A stretch of DNA of 52,549 nucleotides from an uncultured Arenicella sp. (GTDB taxonomy: Bacteria > Pseudomonadota > Gammaproteobacteria > Arenicellales > Arenicellaceae): contig CALAKU010000055.1 in NCBI GenBank assembly GCA_937922925.1, positions 1-52,549 on the forward strand, read 5' to 3'. Below, in pieces: positions 1 through 8,338 of this stretch. The position numbers and the translations under genes were made by a program. The notes under the pieces are model-generated. The model was given only the letters and a program-made list of their open reading frames with translations, did not search any database and was not told where the DNA came from. Each line of letters begins with the position of its first letter. Position 1 is the stretch's first letter.

Positions 1-204
1 GTGTTGCACCACGCGATTGCAAAAGACATAGCCAATCACTAACCGGCGCTGAGTATGCTGAACTATGCCTGATGCGAGATCAGCCTATCGTCAAAGACAA
101 TCGGCGCAATCAAGGCCTTGCTCTTACCCGCGGCCTCGCTCTTACCCTCGACCTTACTTGCCTCGCGCAACAACAATATAACCATGCGCGAAAACACAAA
201 CAAA

Positions 205-550
205 AAAACTCAACCGATAAGCCGGGTTCTGTCGTGGACAGTCATTCATCTAGGGCATGCATCGCTACATGCCTCAAGCAACCTACCCGTGTTCAACGCG
301 GGCCGCGCCATATGAACACCTATTTGGTTTTGCTCCGAGTGGGGTTTACCTCGCCGCCGATGTTGCCACCGACGCGGTGCGCTCTTACCGCACCATTTCA
401 CCCTTACCCGGTAAAAAACCGGGCGGTTTACTTTCTGTTGCACTGGCCGTCGGCTCACGCCGCCCAGATGTTATCTGGCACCCTGCCCTGCGGAGCCCGG
501 ACTTTCCTCTCCCTAGTAACTAGGCAGCGACTGTCTGGTTGAGTTTGATC
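205..550 (-). ncRNA. rnpB: RNase P RNA, bacterial type A
   Basis: Catalytic RNA of ribonuclease P, which removes the 5' leader of tRNA precursors. Read on the minus strand, the segment carries the hallmarks in order: the GAGGAAAGTCCGGGCTCC block (near 493-510), ACAGAAAGTAAACCG, GGTAAGGGTGAAA, GTGCGGTAAGAGCGCACCG, AGGTAAACCCC, and the 3' part with AGATGAATGACTGTCC and ACAGAACCCGGCTTATCG. The two ends pair as helix P1 (AACTCAACC near 538-546 with GGTTGAGTT near 208-216). The 3' end runs into seven Ts. A possible -10 (TAGACT, complement of 554-559) sits the right distance from the inferred 5' end; the -35 is poor. The ends are accurate to a few bases. Length and layout fit the gammaproteobacterial type. 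Confidence 0.96.
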
Positions 551-573
551 GCGAGTCTACTTGATCTTGGCGT

Positions 574-1218
574 TTACGCAAAGCGACTTGCTGCATCGAC
601 CACCAACATCATGTCGGCATGGACTTGATCAACCACGCTTTGAAGTTCGAGTTCTAGCCTCTCACGTTCAATGTTAATTGGGTCGCCAAAGACAACATTG
701 ATGGAAGAAAAGGGCTTGGGGAAGGTTTGCCTATCCCAACTATTGAGTTCCCAAGCTCGACTTGCCTTGATGTGCACCGGGATAATCGGAGCTTGGCATG
801 CGGCTGCAAACCAAAGAGCTCCATGTTGAAATTGATATCGGGGGCCACGCGGGCCATCGGGAGTAATCGCCAAGGGTAAGCCCGCTCGTAACACGCGCAA
901 ACCTGCCTTTACGGCCTTACCCGCCCCACGAGACGTTGAACCGCGAATGGTTTTGATACCCATTAAATTCGCAAATCGAGAAACGTATTCACCATCGCGG
1001 CTCTCACTAACAACAACTGTTACGGGGCTATTTCGCATAACCCAACCCGCCATGGTTGAACAATCATGCCAGAGGCAACTCACAAACGGTTTCTTCTCGT
1101 TTAGGTATTCGCGATAGGCGTGATCGTTGACGTAACGAATGCGACAGGTCAACACGATCAAAGAGCCAAGCCATTTGATCAATAAGGGCACAATAAAAAC
1201 TTTAAATGAGGATTTCAC
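574..1218 (-). CDS. DUF374-family lysophospholipid acyltransferase-like protein
   Basis: Predicted membrane-associated acyltransferase of the LPLAT superfamily, DUF374 (COG2121) branch, 214 residues. An N-terminal hydrophobic stretch covers about residues 7-24. The active-site-like His lies in the LWHD segment (His51), and the family signature PDGPRGPR is at residues 120-127, followed by a PIIPVHI strand. The classic HX4D spacing of glycerolipid acyltransferases is not met: the sixth position after His51 is Met. DUF374 proteins generally differ there. The start codon is GTG. The gene is divergent from the ACP/acyl-AMP ligase operon and lies just upstream of rnpB. The acceptor lipid is unknown; a role in outer-membrane lipid acylation is inferred only from family and neighbours. 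Confidence 0.85.
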   Translation of the reverse strand: MKSSFKVFIVPLLIKWLGSLIVLTCRIRYVNDHAYREYLNEKKPFVSCLWHDCSTMAGWVMRNSPVTVVVSESRDGEYVSRFANLMGIKTIRGSTSRGAGKAVKAGLRVLRAGLPLAITPDGPRGPRYQFQHGALWFAAACQAPIIPVHIKASRAWELNSWDRQTFPKPFSSINVVFGDPINIERERLELELQSVVDQVHADMMLVVDAASRFA

Positions 1219-1351
1219 CGCAATTCATTCCAAGTGATTCAGGCGCGATAATAGCCGAGAAACAAAGGAAAAATGCGCTTTTTTACTGGCAAACAAAGCA
1301 CTTTGGGGTATCCTTGCGTCCGAAATTAAGTGCACTTTTTAGGAGCTCGAT

Positions 1352-1594
1352 GTGAGTAATCAATCTTCGGTCGGTGACCGCTTGATCCAGCTTATTGCTG
1401 ACAATACCAAACTTTCAGCCGACGACGTCAGTCTCGATCTAAACCTGGAAAACAGCGGCCTGGACTCGTTCGCACGCATAGAGCTGATCTTAGTTATCGA
1501 AGAAGCCTTTGACATTGAAATGAGCGACAGCGAGTCGGCCAACATTGCGACGGTAGCCGATATCGTTAACTTGATTGAATCCAAAGTCAGTTAG
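1352..1594 (+). CDS. Acyl carrier protein
   Basis: An 80-residue acyl carrier protein. The phosphopantetheine attachment motif GLDS is at residues 36-39 with Ser39 as the modified residue, followed by the acidic helix II (IELILVIEEAF) typical of carriers that dock on partner enzymes. Start choice: an ATG at 1350 runs straight into TGA, whereas GTG at 1352 is preceded by AGGAG at 1341-1345 with six bases between, so GTG is the start. It is followed 11 bases later by a fatty acyl-AMP ligase and then by an LpxL-like acyltransferase. This is probably a dedicated carrier for that pathway and not the housekeeping AcpP, because no fab genes are nearby. Confidence 0.93.
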   Translation: MSNQSSVGDRLIQLIADNTKLSADDVSLDLNLENSGLDSFARIELILVIEEAFDIEMSDSESANIATVADIVNLIESKVS

Positions 1595-1605
1595 GCAGGC
1601 TCGTT

Positions 1606-3384
1606 ATGGCTAGATCGACGTTGCTGGAGGTGATGGGCCGTCACGTCCAAGCCAATCATGATACCGCCCTGCAATGCTGGGATGGACAAAACAAAGAGTA
1701 CATCCCGGTCAGTTATAGCCTATTAAGCCAACGCGCTTTTTATTTTGGCGAGCGCTTAGTAAATACGACCAAAGCCGATCAGATTCAAGGCCAAGTGATT
1801 ATGATCGCTTGCCATTCGCCGTACGCAACCTTGGTAGCTTTCTATGGCGCTATCTCAGTCGGCGCCATTCCGATGATCTTCCCCATGCCGCTCTCGCTAG
1901 GCTCCCACGAAGCCTTGACTGAACGCATAAAACATTGGGGCTTTGCTTTTGGCACGCCAGCCATGCTAGTGCTCGAAGAGGGTTTAAACGAGAAATTTCA
2001 CAGCGAGATTCCACAAGACATTGAGGTCATCCGCTTGAGTGATGATCCTGCGGCATCAACCGAGACACGCAGCAAATCGGCCAATGATCATCAGCCAAAA
2101 TCCGATGATATTGCGTTTTTTCAAACCACCAGCTCGTCTACCGGCGACCACAAAGCAGTTTCGATTTCTCATAGCAATATTATCTCGAATATCACAGGCA
2201 TTCGTCTGGCGGTAGACATGGCCGACGATGAACGCATGGCCAGTTGGCTGCCTCTGTTTCATGACATGGGTTTGGTCGGCGCCGTGCTGTTCAGTTTTTG
2301 CAATAACTACTCTTTGTTTATCACTACGCCAACCCAGTTTGTTAAACGCCCATCACTGTGGTTGAAAACCATGCACGAGCAACAGTGCACTATCGCGACG
2401 GCACCCAACTTTGGCTTTGATTACTGCTCACGTTTGATCTCAGAAAAAGATCGCGACGCCATGGACTTGTCGCATGTTAAACATTTGTTTATCGGTGCCG
2501 AGCCAATTCGGGTTTCGACCATTCAATCGTTTCTCAATAAGTTTTCAAGCTGCGGCATTGATGCACAAGTCATTCGCCCCGCCTATGGCTTGGCCGAATC
2601 AACGATTATTACCAGCATTTCCTCTCACAAAAAACCATCTGATTTTATTTGTGTGGAAGCCGACTCAATCGCCATCGGCGAATCAATCCGCATCGTCGAC
2701 ACCTTAGCGTTTAGCGACGCCGATTTGAGTCGCTACGACCCCAGCAAAAGTGTTGCTGTTTGCACCGCCGGCAAAGCCATTGACGATATGCGCATCGACA
2801 TTGTCGACGAAGATGGAAACAAAATCGATGCGCCCGGCATCACCGGAGAAATCGCCATTCAAGGCGGCTCGGTAGCCATGGGCTATGTGTGGGGCGGCGA
2901 GCAATTGGTTGAAGAATTCCCTGATCAATATGTGCGCACCGGCGATATTGGGGTTATCCATAATGACGAGCTCTACATATTAGAACGTATTAAAAATATC
3001 GTTATTCGAAATGGCGAGAACTATTTAGTGAGCGCGTTGGAAGAACAGCTCGCTGAGCTTCTTGGCATTTCACATGAACACATCGCCGTGTTTGAATCTG
3101 ATATCCACGACCCCAGTAGTGACATCGTTGTATTGGTAGAGCGTCATGCTCCTATCGACGAAGACCAAATTAATCAACTATTGGTGGCAATGCCCAAAGA
3201 GGCTTTCCCGATCAACCAAATTCTTCTATCCCGAGCGCGCGAAATTCCGCGCACCACCAGTGGTAAGAAACGGCATTTTTATTGCCGCAAACTTTACCAA
3301 AGTGGCGATATGAAGTTTCAACAAGCCATCGAAGTGAGCCCGCAACGAATTATGCAAGCCCAAGCCTTGGTGAACGAGTCTTAG
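1606..3384 (+). CDS. Fatty acyl-AMP ligase (AMP-dependent synthetase family)
   Basis: Adenylate-forming enzyme of 592 residues that activates a carboxylic acid with ATP and probably passes the acyl group to the carrier protein encoded just upstream. Core motifs seen: phosphate loop TTSSSTGDHK (174-183), WLPLFHDMGLVG (214-225), PNFGFDYC (268-274), YGLAEST (327-333), YVRTGD (442-447), ERIKN (460-464) and the C-terminal RTTSGKK with the catalytic-type lysine (549-555). The WLPLFHDMG and PNFGFDYC segments resemble the fatty acyl-AMP ligase (FAAL) branch more than acyl-CoA synthetases. Being adjacent to an ACP supports transfer to ACP over CoA, although the acceptor is inferred. The spacing of 54 bases to the next gene suggests one operon. 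Confidence 0.88.
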   Translation: MARSTLLEVMGRHVQANHDTALQCWDGQNKEYIPVSYSLLSQRAFYFGERLVNTTKADQIQGQVIMIACHSPYATLVAFYGAISVGAIPMIFPMPLSLGSHEALTERIKHWGFAFGTPAMLVLEEGLNEKFHSEIPQDIEVIRLSDDPAASTETRSKSANDHQPKSDDIAFFQTTSSSTGDHKAVSISHSNIISNITGIRLAVDMADDERMASWLPLFHDMGLVGAVLFSFCNNYSLFITTPTQFVKRPSLWLKTMHEQQCTIATAPNFGFDYCSRLISEKDRDAMDLSHVKHLFIGAEPIRVSTIQSFLNKFSSCGIDAQVIRPAYGLAESTIITSISSHKKPSDFICVEADSIAIGESIRIVDTLAFSDADLSRYDPSKSVAVCTAGKAIDDMRIDIVDEDGNKIDAPGITGEIAIQGGSVAMGYVWGGEQLVEEFPDQYVRTGDIGVIHNDELYILERIKNIVIRNGENYLVSALEEQLAELLGISHEHIAVFESDIHDPSSDIVVLVERHAPIDEDQINQLLVAMPKEAFPINQILLSRAREIPRTTSGKKRHFYCRKLYQSGDMKFQQAIEVSPQRIMQAQALVNES

Positions 3385-3438
3385 CTCGCCACTCATCAAT
3401 GCACTTGCCACCGGACTTAATGACGCGATAAAACCAAC

Positions 3439-4359
3439 ATGTTAGCCAAACATTTATCGTCATTTTGGCAACCCAAGTATTGGCCAACTTGGATTGGACT
3501 GTTTCTTTTTCGATTGCTCAGTTTTTTGCCTTTGCCGGTGTTGGCATCTATCGGCTATGTACTCGGCATGATTGCCTATATTCTGCCATTTGGCCGACGC
3601 AAGGTTGCGCTAAAAAATATTGCCGCGTGTTTCCCTGAAAAATCGCTGAGCGAACAAAAACAGATCAACTTTAAGCATTATTGTTATCTTGGTCAGTCGG
3701 TGATGATAACCACCATGAATTGGTGGATCAGTGAATCTCGATTTGATCGCTTAGTTACCATCGAAGGGCGAGAGCACTACGATAGAGCACTGGCCGACGG
3801 TAAGAACATCATATTATTAACGCCGCATTTTATGGCGATCGAAGTGTCTGGCTTGGCACTTCAGCGCGAGCGGCCAATGATTGGCGTGTATCAGTATATG
3901 AAAAACACGCTAATGGATACGATCGCCAAAGAGGGCCGTACGCGCTTCGTAGAAAACGGATTTATGTTTGAGCGCAAAGAACCATTAAGAACCTTGTTAC
4001 GGCAAATTCGTAAAGGCCATCCAATGGCGTATTCGCCCGACCAAGACGCTGGCCGCAAAGGCGTATTTGTGCCCTTTTTTCATCCGCTGGCGTCCACTAC
4101 TCCGGCACTGGCCAAGTTCATTCAGACCACCCATGCCGTGGTTATTCCTTGCATGCCATTAATGAAATCGTGGGGGCGCGGCTATCGCGTGATCCTAGGC
4201 GAGGTTCAAGACGATCTGAATACGGGCGATGAGCTAGTAGATACTGCGGCCATGAATCGAGTCATCGCCGATATGGTTCGCAATGCTCCAGAACAATATT
4301 TATGGGTTCACAAACGCTTTAAGACTCGCCCTGAGGGCGAGCCGCCGTTCTACTCTTAG
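3439..4359 (+). CDS. LpxL/HtrB-like lysophospholipid or lipid A acyltransferase
   Basis: Inner-membrane acyltransferase of the LpxL/LpxM/LpxP family, 306 residues, the usual size. A hydrophobic anchor covers about residues 17-50. The catalytic HX4E motif is His130 to Glu135 (HFMAIE). The family block YSPDQDAGRKGVFVPFF is near 198-214, and the C-terminal WVHKRFKTRPEGE block is typical of lipid A late acyltransferases. Those enzymes use acyl-ACP donors, which fits the ACP and acyl-AMP ligase immediately upstream. The substrate could be lipid A or another lysolipid. Its place in this cassette suggests a specialised acyl chain and not the housekeeping laurate or myristate, but that is inference. 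Confidence 0.88.
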   Translation: MLAKHLSSFWQPKYWPTWIGLFLFRLLSFLPLPVLASIGYVLGMIAYILPFGRRKVALKNIAACFPEKSLSEQKQINFKHYCYLGQSVMITTMNWWISESRFDRLVTIEGREHYDRALADGKNIILLTPHFMAIEVSGLALQRERPMIGVYQYMKNTLMDTIAKEGRTRFVENGFMFERKEPLRTLLRQIRKGHPMAYSPDQDAGRKGVFVPFFHPLASTTPALAKFIQTTHAVVIPCMPLMKSWGRGYRVILGEVQDDLNTGDELVDTAAMNRVIADMVRNAPEQYLWVHKRFKTRPEGEPPFYS

Positions 4360-4443
4360 AGATGATTTGTAAATCGCTCTTTCTAAACGAATCATTCTTC
4401 GAGGACATTGCTAAAAAGATATTTCAGAGCAGCGATGTATCTC

Positions 4444-5325
4444 TTACCAAACTTTCGGTTTATCGATTCGTCGCAAGGTCAAACGATACAAAGCCAACCC
4501 GCCGACTTCGTACATATAAGCGCAGAGGCGTAAGTATTTTTCGAATCGGGCGACTTCTTCTTCGCCCTTTTCTGCAACACAGGCGTCACGATTGGCTTTG
4601 ATATTGTCGTACCACGCCCGCAAGGTTAAGCGATAGTGCTCAGCGTGGTTGTAAACTAAATCGACATGAAACAAATGCTCGCAGCCTTTGCATATCTCAG
4701 CAAGAAACGGTGTGTCGGTTTCAGGGAAAATTTCCGTCGCCAAAAATTCATCGAAGCTGCTAGGCAAGGCATTGTCATAACCCACGGTTTGCAGAGACAA
4801 ACAACCACCGTCATTTAGCCAGCCATGGCACTTCTTGAAAAACTCCCGATAGACTTCAACCTTTTCGTCGGAAGACATCCCAAGCTTGGTAAAGTGCTCA
4901 AACGCGCCAATTGAGATGATTGAATCATAATTCTCTTCTGGCTGATGGTCTTTCCAGCTTTCAAGTCGAGCCTCAATACTGGGATGATTCAGACCATTGA
5001 TCCAATTAACTTGGCTGTCGCTCAAGGTCAAGCCGGTGATACTGGGTACCTTGTAGTTATCCGCCAACGGAAAAAGGACACTGCCCCAGCCACAGCCAAT
5101 ATCCAAAACCCGTTCGGCTTTATTGGCACGAGATTGCTCAATGTGATGACGAATCTTCGCCCGCTGAGCCTGATCCAAAGTTTGCTCAGGATCGTCTAAA
5201 TCCCAAAGCGCTGAGGAATACGCCATGGAGTCGCCTAGCCAAAGCGCGAAATAATCATTGCCGGTTCCGTAGTGATATTCGATCGCATCGGCCGACGCGC
5301 CGTACTCTGAAGAAGGTTTGCTCAT
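4444..5325 (-). CDS. Cyclopropane-fatty-acyl-phospholipid synthase-like SAM methyltransferase
   Basis: Class I SAM-dependent methyltransferase of the cyclopropane synthase family, 293 residues. Signatures: an N-terminal YHYGTGNDYFALWLGDSM segment (18-34), the SAM-binding motif VLDIGCGWG (73-81), and IISIGAFEHF near residue 114-123, where CFA enzymes carry the active-site Glu. It lacks the N-terminal extension of E. coli Cfa (382 residues) and is closer in length to mycolic acid-type synthases and orphan family members. It is convergent with the acyltransferase cassette, whose last gene ends 84 bases away. The likely substrate is an unsaturated acyl chain on a lipid, but this family also contains non-cyclopropanating methyltransferases. 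Confidence 0.85.
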   Translation of the reverse strand: MSKPSSEYGASADAIEYHYGTGNDYFALWLGDSMAYSSALWDLDDPEQTLDQAQRAKIRHHIEQSRANKAERVLDIGCGWGSVLFPLADNYKVPSITGLTLSDSQVNWINGLNHPSIEARLESWKDHQPEENYDSIISIGAFEHFTKLGMSSDEKVEVYREFFKKCHGWLNDGGCLSLQTVGYDNALPSSFDEFLATEIFPETDTPFLAEICKGCEHLFHVDLVYNHAEHYRLTLRAWYDNIKANRDACVAEKGEEEVARFEKYLRLCAYMYEVGGLALYRLTLRRIDKPKVW

Positions 5326-5366
5326 AGGTCTAATTCTTTTTGTCTTTCACGTGTTTGATTTTAACA

Positions 5367-6494
5367 TTAGCGACTTCGATTCGCATGTTCACGGGCCTCG
5401 TCAACAGCAGCTGCGAGCGAGCTATGGCCTTTGTCGGCTACTTTGCTCTGCAAACCTGTAACGATGTCATTAACCAGACCCGGCCCCTGATAAATAAATT
5501 GCGTATAAACTTGCAAATAATCAGCGCCAGCCACCAGTTTTTCCCAAGCGTCGTCAGCGGTTTTTATGCCACCAACGCCAATAATTTGTACCTTGCCCTG
5601 CAGCAAATCATAAAATTTTCGAATGCAATCGGTTGACGCTTGCTTAAGCGGCGCGCCAGACAAACCACCAACTTCCTCACTCAAGTCGCTCTTAAGTGAT
5701 TCTGGCCGAGCTATGGTGGTATTGGTTGCGATCAGGGCATCAAATTGATGCGAGATGACCAATTCAGCAATCGATTCAATCTCGTCGTCAGCCAAATCAG
5801 GTGCCACTTTCAAAGCGATGGGCACCGCGCGTTTATGTACTTTTTGACACTTGGCTTGCGCGGTTTTGATCTTAAGCAGCAAGTCGTCAAGATAACTTTC
5901 GTTTTGCAAGTCGCGCAATGACTTGGTGTTAGGCGACGAAATATTGACGGTGATGTAATCTGCCTTGGCGTAGACGCGCTGTAGAGCCGACACATAATCC
6001 ACATGAGCTTGATCGATTGGCGTAGACGCATTTTTGCCGATATTGATGCCCGCAATGCCGGTCTGTTCAGTACGCCGAATATTCTCTAAAAAAGCCTCCA
6101 CCCCTCCTGAGTTAAAGCCCAAGCGATTGATCATGCCCTCGTCTTCAAGCAATCGGAAAATACGAGGTTTGTCATTACCCGGCTGCGGCTGCGGCGTTAC
6201 CGTGCCCATTTCAACGCCACTAAAGCCAATCGCTGAAAAAGCGGGGAAGGCGCGCGCGTCTTTGTCTAAGCCCGCCGCAAGCCCGACTGGGTTTTTAAAA
6301 TCTAGGCCCATGCAAGTGACCGGCAGATCTGGTACGCATCGGCCATAAATGTTGTTCATTTGCTGAGTCAGAAATGGCACTTTTGAAATGCGTTCCAAAT
6401 TAGCCATGGTCAAATCGTGGGCGCGCTCGGCGTCGAGGCGAAACAACATTGGGCGAACAAAAGAATACATGAGTTTATGCGGCGGAATCAGCAT
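5367..6494 (-). CDS. pyrD: Dihydroorotate dehydrogenase (quinone), class 2
   Basis: Membrane-associated FMN enzyme that oxidises dihydroorotate to orotate with quinone in pyrimidine synthesis. Visible blocks: the N-terminal membrane helix YSFVRPMLFRLDAERAHDLT typical of class 2, NPVGLAAGLDKD (FMN binding), GTVTPQPQPGN, NRLGFNSGG, the catalytic-serine segment NISSPNT, and a C-terminal GVGGI phosphate-binding loop. Length 375 residues is slightly above the usual 336-350 because of N- and C-terminal additions. An internal ATG at residue 9 (position 6470) aligns better with E. coli PyrD, which begins MYYPFVR, and may be the real start; neither has a strong ribosome site. The gene follows an ABC exporter by 15 bases. 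Confidence 0.95.
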   Translation of the reverse strand: MLIPPHKLMYSFVRPMLFRLDAERAHDLTMANLERISKVPFLTQQMNNIYGRCVPDLPVTCMGLDFKNPVGLAAGLDKDARAFPAFSAIGFSGVEMGTVTPQPQPGNDKPRIFRLLEDEGMINRLGFNSGGVEAFLENIRRTEQTGIAGINIGKNASTPIDQAHVDYVSALQRVYAKADYITVNISSPNTKSLRDLQNESYLDDLLLKIKTAQAKCQKVHKRAVPIALKVAPDLADDEIESIAELVISHQFDALIATNTTIARPESLKSDLSEEVGGLSGAPLKQASTDCIRKFYDLLQGKVQIIGVGGIKTADDAWEKLVAGADYLQVYTQFIYQGPGLVNDIVTGLQSKVADKGHSSLAAAVDEAREHANRSR

Positions 6495-6509
6495 CGGCGG
6501 ATGATACCA

Positions 6510-8291
6510 CTAATCGGTGTTTTGTAAGCGCCATGCAGCCTGATATAAGCCGCCTTTTTCAAGCAATGATTGATGATTTCCTTGCTCAGCGATTCTCCCT
6601 TGATCAAGGACCAATATTTGATCAGCATCGACAATCGTCGACAAGCGATGGGCGATAACGATCAAAGTACACTGGCCGCGCACCTCGTCCATGGCTCTGA
6701 GTATTTCACGTTCTGAGCGGCTATCTAACGACGAAGTGGCTTCGTCAAAAATCATGATTTTCGGGTTTTTCAGCAAGGCTCGCGCAATTGCCACGCGTTG
6801 CTTTTCGCCACCTGATAGCTTTAGACCTCGCTCGCCAACGCGAGTTTGCTCTCGCTCTGGTAGGCTGGAAATAAACTCGTCCAGATAAGCCATGCGAATT
6901 ACTCGCCACACCTCATCATCGGACGCAGCCACCTTGCCGTAGTGGATATTGTCCCAGATGCTGGAGTTGAATAGCACGGCATCCTGCGGTACCACACTGA
7001 TCACCGAGCGCAAACTGGCCTGGCTGACCGAGGCGATATCTTGCATATCAATTGCAACCGACCCAGTGCTGACATCGTAAAAGCGCATTAAGAGTTTTAA
7101 TATCGTCGACTTACCTGAACCACTGCTGCCGACGATGGCGACTTTTTGTTTTGCCTCGGCAATAAATGAAACGTCTTGCAAAATAGGCCGCTCTGCATGG
7201 TAATAAAAACTCACTTGTTTGAACTCAACCTTACCCTGATCGGCGGCCAATTGACGGGCATCAGCTCTATCTGAAACCCTTGGTCGCACCTTAAGTAAGG
7301 CAAACATCGCATCAATATTTGCCATCGACCCTTTCATCTCTCGGTACACGAAACCCAAAAAATTGAGTGGCATGAAAATTTGCATCATCAAGGCATTAAT
7401 CAGTACAAAATCACCAATGGTCATTTCACCCGTACTGACCCGAGTCGCCGCGAGAATCATTGCGGCCGTTGCCGCCGCTGCAATAATCAGCGCTTGCCCG
7501 GCATTCAAGGCAAAGAGCGTCAGTCGATTGCGACGTCGTGCAGACTCCCAAATGGCCAAATCTTCGTCATACCGCTGGGCCTCAAAGGCCTCGTTATTAA
7601 AGTACTTAACCGTTTCAAAGTTCAATAAACTATCTACCGCGCGCGTACTGCTTTGTGACTCCGCTTGATTCATTTCACGAATGGTATTGGTGCGCCATTC
7701 TGTCGCCACCACCGAAAAACCCACATAAGCCAGTACCGCAACAATCACCACCACCGCAAACCAAACCGAGTATTGCCAGAACAACAAAACGGCGATTAGG
7801 CCGATTTCAAGGAATGTGGGCACGATATTAAACACCATAAATCGCATCAAAAAGCTGATGCCATTAACGCCCCGCTCAATGTCTCGGGAGACACCGCCGG
7901 TGCGGCGTTCAAGATGAAATGCCAAATCCAGAGCATGCAAATGAGTAAAGACACGATGCCCAATGCGTCTCATGGCGCGTTCGGTGACTCGCCCAAACAG
8001 CGTATCGCGCAATTCTCCGAAAAGCACATTCGCGAATCGAATGGCGCCATAGGCCACCAATAGCGCTAAAGGCACGACGATAATCGGGTTCTTAGCATTG
8101 AGATCATCAACGATGTATTTGAGAACGTATGGCATGCCAATACTGGCCACTTTCGCGGCCACTAAACACCCCAAGGCCAAGATAATTCGAAGCCGATATT
8201 CACTGAAATATGGCAACAATTGGCGCAATGTCTGCCAGCTTGCTTGATAGTCCTTGTGCTCTACTCCCCCGCGTCGCCCTGCTCCTCTCAT
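6510..8291 (-). CDS. ATM1/HMT1-type ABC exporter, fused membrane and ATPase domains
   Basis: Half-transporter of 593 residues: six-helix membrane domain (about 20-320) followed by an ATPase domain. The ATPase shows Walker A GSSGSGKST, signature LSGGEKQR, Walker B IMIFDEATSSLD and the H-loop IAHRLST. The segment FHLERRTGGVSRDIERG in the membrane half is characteristic of the ATM1/ABCB7 branch, which in bacteria exports glutathione-linked metal or sulfur species. Works as a homodimer. The 15-base spacing to pyrD suggests co-transcription without a functional link. Substrate is inferred from the branch only. Confidence 0.9.
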   Translation of the reverse strand: MRGAGRRGGVEHKDYQASWQTLRQLLPYFSEYRLRIILALGCLVAAKVASIGMPYVLKYIVDDLNAKNPIIVVPLALLVAYGAIRFANVLFGELRDTLFGRVTERAMRRIGHRVFTHLHALDLAFHLERRTGGVSRDIERGVNGISFLMRFMVFNIVPTFLEIGLIAVLLFWQYSVWFAVVVIVAVLAYVGFSVVATEWRTNTIREMNQAESQSSTRAVDSLLNFETVKYFNNEAFEAQRYDEDLAIWESARRRNRLTLFALNAGQALIIAAAATAAMILAATRVSTGEMTIGDFVLINALMMQIFMPLNFLGFVYREMKGSMANIDAMFALLKVRPRVSDRADARQLAADQGKVEFKQVSFYYHAERPILQDVSFIAEAKQKVAIVGSSGSGKSTILKLLMRFYDVSTGSVAIDMQDIASVSQASLRSVISVVPQDAVLFNSSIWDNIHYGKVAASDDEVWRVIRMAYLDEFISSLPEREQTRVGERGLKLSGGEKQRVAIARALLKNPKIMIFDEATSSLDSRSEREILRAMDEVRGQCTLIVIAHRLSTIVDADQILVLDQGRIAEQGNHQSLLEKGGLYQAAWRLQNTD

Positions 8292-8338
8292 ACTAATTGG
8301 CTCACAAAATTCTCTCTTATCTAGCTCTTAGCTCGAGC

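Noticed and set aside
72-542. 156-codon open frame on the plus strand
   Set aside because: It lies mostly antisense to the RNase P RNA, whose conserved elements explain the sequence; the translation is low-complexity and has no recognisable motif.
4362-4601. 79-codon plus-strand frame right after the LpxL-like gene
   Set aside because: Two thirds of it is antisense to the cyclopropane-synthase-like gene and the rest shows no motif or ribosome site.
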